Made by a program: the position numbers and the translations under genes | Notes under the pieces: generated by a model | Seen by the model: only the letters and a program-made list of their open reading frames with translations | The model's database searches: none | Told to the model about the DNA's origin: nothing | In this document: piece after piece, positions 7,522-10,151 of the stretch | How positions within the stretch are numbered: position 1 is the first letter of the stretch | How the letters are laid out: every line of letters starts with the position of its first letter | NCBI GenBank assembly: GCA_023139715.1 | Contig: JAGLNB010000011.1 | Location: forward strand, 1 to 10,151 | DNA: 10,151 nucleotides | Reading direction: 5' to 3' | From: Planctomycetota bacterium | GTDB lineage: Bacteria; Planctomycetota; Phycisphaerae; Sedimentisphaerales; Anaerobacaceae

Positions 7522-8238
7522 ATGAGAAAAACAGCGTTCAAAAGGGCATCGGCTTTTACCCCGTTAGAGAATGTCTCTGTTTTTAATGGGCTAAAAAGGC
7601 GAAGTTCTCTAACGGGGTTTACTTTGATTGAGATGGTAATTGTTGTTGCGATTATTGCAGCTTTGACTGTTGCGGTAATTGCCACTGCCACTCGCATCCA
7701 GAGCAAGGCCAAGGAGGAATTGACGGCAAACACCATTTCGCTTTTAACCGCCGCTCTATCTGAGTTTCAAAGCTATGATTATAGTTATGATGCTAGCTCA
7801 CTTTATTCCGATTTGGATTTCCCGATAGATTGCAATGGTTATGGATATGCCGATATTGGAACTGAATTAGGCAATGCATTAGGTGTGACGGTTACAGTTG
7901 ATGTTGATAACGATGCGAATGATTCCGGCTGTGAGGCGATGTATTTTCTGCTGAGCCGAGTTCCGCAATGTAGAAAGATTCTGGAAAGGATTGACCGCTC
8001 TTTGGTTACTAATAAGGATAGTAATGGTGATGATTTGGAAATAATAGTTGATGGTAGAAATTATTCGCTGTTGAGGGTTATTGATTCCTGGGGCAACACG
8101 CTTAGATATGATTACTACGATGAAGACAATTATGACAAAGACGATTCTGACAATGACTGGACGAGAAATTTTCCTGTGCTTACTTCTTCTGGCCCGGACG
8201 GAAAATTAGATACCGACGACGATATCTCCAGCAGATAA
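7522..8238 (+). CDS. Prepilin / GspG-like pseudopilin
   Basis: Minor or major subunit of a type II secretion pseudopilus or type IV pilus-like fibre. It would be inserted in the inner membrane, then cut and N-methylated by prepilin peptidase. The protein is 238 residues from the ATG at 7522, chosen for GAAGGGG 6 nt upstream. Seen: a basic leader; the prepilin site TG|FTLIE with G32/F33 at the cut and Glu at mature position 5 (E37); a hydrophobic helix 38-54; an amphipathic helix continuing to about 85; a DSWGN block (188-192) like the GspG D-P-W-G-N turn; an Asp-rich stretch (198-212); and a C-terminal GPDGKLDTDDDI (224-235) resembling the calcium-binding end of GspG. Cys at 104, 137 and 150 could form a disulfide. 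Odd: the leader is 32 residues and has a false FTPLE (12-16) before the true FTLIE. This is explained by an in-frame palindromic insertion (listed separately). No other secretion gene is in the window, so the partner machine is unknown. Confidence 0.85.
   Translation: MRKTAFKRASAFTPLENVSVFNGLKRRSSLTGFTLIEMVIVVAIIAALTVAVIATATRIQSKAKEELTANTISLLTAALSEFQSYDYSYDASSLYSDLDFPIDCNGYGYADIGTELGNALGVTVTVDVDNDANDSGCEAMYFLLSRVPQCRKILERIDRSLVTNKDSNGDDLEIIVDGRNYSLLRVIDSWGNTLRYDYYDEDNYDKDDSDNDWTRNFPVLTSSGPDGKLDTDDDISSR
7555..7622. repeat. In-frame palindromic insertion in prepilin leader
   Basis: Perfect 14-bp inverted repeat ACCCCGTTAGAGAA (7558-7571) and TTCTCTAACGGGGT (7605-7618), spacer 33 nt. The spacer has a further 6-bp stem, TTTTTA (7580-7585) and TAAAAA (7592-7597). 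The direct repeat TTTAC (7555-7559 and 7618-7622) brackets it at a distance of exactly 63 bp, or 21 codons. Deleting one period gives a leader ending KRASA followed by FTLIE, a normal prepilin. The arrangement looks like a mobile palindromic element with a 5-bp target duplication, kept in frame. Confidence 0.65.
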
Positions 8239-8257
8239 AAATTATCTTTGCCAATTT

Positions 8258-8345
8258 CGTAATACGTGAAGCGTATCTTGTATCTTGTGATGCGTACTGC
8301 GTAATCGGTTAGCCCTGCCATCACTATGGCAGGGTCTGTTTTTTG
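8258..8345 (+). repeat. Dispersed repeat, copy A (left of methyltransferase)
   Basis: An intergenic stretch with a TACG-rich texture: TATCTTG is tandemly doubled at 8274-8287, and GCGTA and CGTAAT recur. Bases 8291-8345 match the reverse complement of 9994-10048 almost base for base, apart from a few substitutions and one indel in the T-tract. It contains the terminator hairpin at 8313-8334. Copies A and B face in opposite directions on either side of the methyltransferase gene. Confidence 0.65.
8313..8344 (+). terminator. Rho-independent terminator of the prepilin gene
   Basis: A 9-bp perfect stem CCCTGCCAT (8313-8321) and ATGGCAGGG (8326-8334), loop CACT, then TCTG and six T (8339-8344). 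It lies 74 bp after the prepilin stop codon and reads in the same direction. On the minus strand there is no T-tract after the stem, so it is unlikely to end the converging methyltransferase transcript, whose stop codon (8351-8349) is just beyond it. Confidence 0.8.
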
Positions 8346-8348
8346 TTT

Positions 8349-9827
8349 CTATTCAAACATTTGCTGCGTTTCTGTCTTTTTGCTCTTTGCTTTAGCCGCC
8401 TTTTTGAAGGTTATATTAACCTGGCTTAATGGAGGACAATCAATCTGCTTTTCACTAAGCAAATCTTCGATGGTTAGAATTTGTAATCTTGGGTGTTTTT
8501 TTTTGCCCCATGGCGAGTCATAAAATCCTGCGCTTGCCGCCTCTACTATCATCGGCTTTGTTGGCTTATTCATTGTTAATAAAACACCTATCTGTGCTTT
8601 TTCACGGTCTATCACACCCCGTAAATCTCTTATGTGAGAAACATTGACATTTCCTGCCTTGACAGAAAATATAATTTGTTTTGTCTTGCCTCCGGTTCCT
8701 TCATCGTGGAAATACAATCTGCCGTCAATTCCTTTATCTGCACCTTTTTTCTTCTCTGCCGAGCGCGCGCCAACAAGGCCCAATGCCCAGCACTCAAACT
8801 GGAATGTATCTTCTTTGGCAAGTTGCCTTGCACCAGTTATGTCTTTCGGTTCACCAATAACTTTGTAAGTCTCGCGTACCTTCTCCCCAAAGGCATCCTG
8901 CAGCCTATGCTTTATAAGTCCAATTGCAAGATGGGTAATGTCAATCCCGATCCACCGCCGATTAAGCCTTTGAGCAACTGCTATTGTGGTTCCGCACCCA
9001 CAGAACGGATCAAGAACAACATCGCCCTCATTGCTACTGGCCTTGATTATTCGCTCTAAAAGTGCTTCGGGCTTCATGGTTGGAAAAAGTTGCTTAATTG
9101 GTGGTACTCGCCCAATTTCCCAAACATCGTCTTGACGTACACCTGCTGAATTCTTTCCCTCGGTTTTGGATGGTAGGCGGTTGCCCTTTTCATCAAAACT
9201 AGAAATAATTTTAGCTGTTCCAAAACGTTTTAGGGTGGATTCTGCGCGACTCATATAGAGTTGATTAAAAACCCTGTTTCTGTTCTTAGATTTGGAATAA
9301 AAAAGAATTATATCATGATTTCTTTGGAATGTATATTTACCAGCTGGCCATTTTCGATAATGCCATACAATTTCATTGATAAAATTTTGTGGCTCAAAAA
9401 TTGCGTCCATTAGTAACTTCAGATAATGGCTTGCTGTTGGGTCGCAATGTAGATAGATACTGCCGGTTTCTTTAAGAACTCTTTTTAATTCCACCAGTCT
9501 TGGAGCCATCATAGACAAATATGCCAGCATATCATTTTCGCCGAGAAAAGTTCTGAATGCCTGCATCACCTGTGAAACTTTCCCACCTTTTTCTACGGTC
9601 TCCTGCCAAGCCGCTGCTGCTAAGGTGTCCCAGTGCCACGTATCGTCAAACGCTTTTATTTGTGCGCCGCTTCTGCCGCCGTCCTTTTCTGCAAAAAGAA
9701 CGTTATAATCCTGATTGCTGTTAAATGGCGGGTCAAGGTAAACCAAATCAACCGATTCATCTTTTATATATCTTTGTAAGATGTCGAGGTTGTCCCCGTA
9801 ATACAGTTTATTTTTTTCCACGCTCAT
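8349..9827 (-). CDS. Beta-class DNA methyltransferase fused to Mrr-like nuclease domain
   Basis: Predicted to transfer a methyl group from S-adenosylmethionine to adenine N6 or cytosine N4 in a specific DNA sequence; the target is not predictable here. The protein is 492 residues. Seen: GDNLDIL at 11-17; catalytic motif IV DPPF at 32-35; then, later in the chain, SAM-binding motif I DPFCGCGTT at 273-281. The order IV before I marks the beta class. The region between (about 155-250) is the likely target recognition region. From about 340 a second domain follows: E345 in FECWALGLVG, GADKGIDG at 362-369 and IFSVKAG at 386-392, which fits an Mrr-type PD-(D/E)XK fold with D368 and K390 and Ser in place of the usual Glu/Gln. 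The end is Lys-rich. ATG at 9827-9825, with weak GAGAG 3 nt before it. No separate restriction or specificity gene is present. It could be a one-protein restriction-modification enzyme or a methylase with a DNA-binding nuclease relic. Related fusions are familiar to me as a family, but I cannot name its specificity. Confidence 0.88.
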   Translation of the reverse strand: MSVEKNKLYYGDNLDILQRYIKDESVDLVYLDPPFNSNQDYNVLFAEKDGGRSGAQIKAFDDTWHWDTLAAAAWQETVEKGGKVSQVMQAFRTFLGENDMLAYLSMMAPRLVELKRVLKETGSIYLHCDPTASHYLKLLMDAIFEPQNFINEIVWHYRKWPAGKYTFQRNHDIILFYSKSKNRNRVFNQLYMSRAESTLKRFGTAKIISSFDEKGNRLPSKTEGKNSAGVRQDDVWEIGRVPPIKQLFPTMKPEALLERIIKASSNEGDVVLDPFCGCGTTIAVAQRLNRRWIGIDITHLAIGLIKHRLQDAFGEKVRETYKVIGEPKDITGARQLAKEDTFQFECWALGLVGARSAEKKKGADKGIDGRLYFHDEGTGGKTKQIIFSVKAGNVNVSHIRDLRGVIDREKAQIGVLLTMNKPTKPMIVEAASAGFYDSPWGKKKHPRLQILTIEDLLSEKQIDCPPLSQVNITFKKAAKAKSKKTETQQMFE

Positions 9828-9880
9828 AAACTCTCACAATCCATGTTTATACATAGCTATCTAAATTTTCCCTCGCTTAC

Positions 9881-9907
9881 TTTCTATCATTTGCTTGCTT
9901 TTGTCAA
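9881..9907 (-). promoter_or_regulatory. Candidate promoter for the methyltransferase
   Basis: On the minus strand, a consensus TTGACA (9907-9902) is followed after 15 bp by TAGAAA (9886-9881), which is preceded by TG plus one base (extended -10). The short spacer weakens the call. Transcription would begin near 9874, about 47 nt before the ATG. Confidence 0.4.
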
Positions 9908-9926
9908 ATCTTCTTTTTGCACAAAA

Positions 9927-9958
9927 AATCTGTGTTAATCCGTGAAATCCGTGGTTAA
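9927..9958. repeat. AATCNGTG short tandem repeat
   Basis: Three degenerate units, AATCTGTGTT, AATCCGTGA and AATCCGTGGTT, run head to tail. The last 14 bases, AAATCCGTGGTTAA (9945-9958), recur exactly at 10063-10076, bracketing the palindromic repeat and repeat copy B between them. Confidence 0.6.
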
Positions 9959-9971
9959 TTAAAAATAGATT

Positions 9972-9987
9972 CCTCGGCTTCGCTCGG
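9972..9987. repeat. Intergenic copy of the palindromic repeat found in valS
   Basis: CCTCGGCTTCGCTCGG. Its reverse complement matches valS bases 1646-1661 at 15 of 16 positions, and the sequence aligns at most positions with CTTCGACTGAGCTCAG (reverse complement of 2090-2105). It is flanked by ATTC (9969-9972) and GAAT (9987-9990), which extend the palindrome. Confidence 0.55.
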
Positions 9988-9993
9988 AATGAC

Positions 9994-10026
9994 AAAAAAG
10001 CAAACCCCACCATAGTGATGGTGGGG
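9994..10026 (-). terminator. Terminator hairpin in repeat copy B
   Basis: On the minus strand, the stem CCCCACCAT (10026-10018) pairs with ATGGTGGGG (10013-10005) across the loop CACT, then TTTGCTTTTTTG. It would end transcripts entering from beyond the right edge and so insulate the methyltransferase promoter. Confidence 0.65.
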
Positions 10027-10048
10027 CTAACCGATTACGCAATACGCA
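9994..10048 (-). repeat. Dispersed repeat, copy B (right of methyltransferase)
   Basis: The inverted partner of copy A at 8291-8345. The shared core on the minus strand starts TGCGTA and runs through TGCGTAATCGGTTAGCCC, the hairpin, and a T-tract. A second TACG-like texture continues to the right (ACGCACGACG). Within the hairpin the two copies differ only at paired positions. Confidence 0.65.
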
Positions 10049-10114
10049 CGACGAAAAACGAAAAATCCGTGGTTAAGTTCCTGCTCCAAAAACTTTCCAA
10101 AACGATTGATTCAA

Positions 10115-10148
10115 AAAAAAGAGGCAGTGAAAAAACTGGTTCTTTTTT
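10115..10148. terminator. A/T-tract hairpin at right edge, possible terminator
   Basis: Arms 10115-10128 and 10135-10148 pair at 12 of 14 positions plus one G.T, with CAGT/ACTG at the top and loop GAAAAA. A-runs on the left arm pair with T-runs on the right, so the structure could work in both directions. On the minus strand it ends in a long T-run, which fits the 3' end of a gene beyond the window. Few GC pairs, so this is a tentative call. Confidence 0.4.
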
Positions 10149-10151
10149 GAC

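Larger units (their letters stand above)
9828..10151. other. Gene-free repeat mosaic
   Basis: No protein-coding gene or tRNA is visible. From left to right it holds the methyltransferase promoter region, an AATCNGTG tandem, a palindromic repeat related to those in valS, repeat copy B with its terminator hairpin, a second copy of AAATCCGTGGTTAA, and an A/T-tract hairpin at the right edge. The dense patchwork of unrelated short repeats resembles a site where small elements have accumulated. Confidence 0.6.

Noticed and set aside
8130..8324. Minus-strand 64-codon frame after the prepilin
   Set aside because: It is the TACG-rich repeat read in one frame, with terminator DNA at its start; the Tyr/Arg-rich product is a repeat artefact.
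8634..9059. Plus-strand 141-codon frame opposite the methyltransferase
   Set aside because: Antisense to conserved motif I and the nuclease domain; no start signal and no family resemblance.
9828..10151. CRISPR array or tRNA in the repeat-rich right end
   Set aside because: Repeats are few, short and of unlike types, with no regular repeat-spacer pattern, and no cloverleaf with a TTCRA-type arm is seen.

Overview
The window looks like a chromosomal segment from a low-to-mid GC bacterium. The best guess is a Planctomycetota member of the Phycisphaerae type. This rests on overall style: a GspG-like prepilin with a long leader, a divergent glycogen-synthase-like GT-B enzyme, a Rho with a long Lys/Glu-rich N-terminal extension, and intergenic DNA full of short dispersed repeats. 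It is an inference; no rRNA or other decisive marker is present.

Layout. Minus-strand block, in transcription order: GT-B glycosyltransferase (7182-5359), coaE (5293-4670), rho (4482-2986), valS (2967-10). The rho-valS gap is 18 bp and the two are probably cotranscribed. rho has its own candidate sigma70 promoter in the 187-bp gap behind coaE. A 339-bp divergent region (7183-7521) separates this block from a plus-strand pseudopilin/prepilin gene (7522-8238). That gene ends at an intrinsic terminator lying inside a repeat. Converging on it is a minus-strand gene (9827-8349) for a beta-class DNA methyltransferase fused to an Mrr-like PD-(D/E)XK nuclease domain. The right-hand 324 bp (9828-10151) is a mosaic of short repeats with no gene.

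How the genes fit together. valS (tRNA charging), rho (transcription termination) and coaE (last step of coenzyme A synthesis) are housekeeping genes, and the glycosyltransferase probably makes a storage or structural glucan. The pseudopilin belongs to a type II secretion or type IV pilus-like machine encoded elsewhere. The methyltransferase-nuclease is an accessory DNA-modification or restriction gene.

The most interesting layer is the repeats. (1) The prepilin leader contains a 14-bp perfect inverted repeat inside a 63-bp (21-codon) in-frame segment bounded by the 5-bp direct repeat TTTAC. Removing it in silico leaves a normal short prepilin leader, so it looks like a palindromic element inserted into a coding region. 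(2) valS carries two in-frame palindromic segments, one in the editing domain and one in the linker before the second half of the catalytic core. Both match a 16-nt family whose third member lies in the intergenic mosaic at 9972-9987. (3) The methyltransferase gene is flanked by two inverted copies of a roughly 55-bp repeat. Each carries a terminator hairpin, and the stems differ by two compensatory base-pair changes. Together these suggest small palindromic elements that spread through this genome, including into protein-coding genes, in the manner known for Rickettsia palindromic elements.
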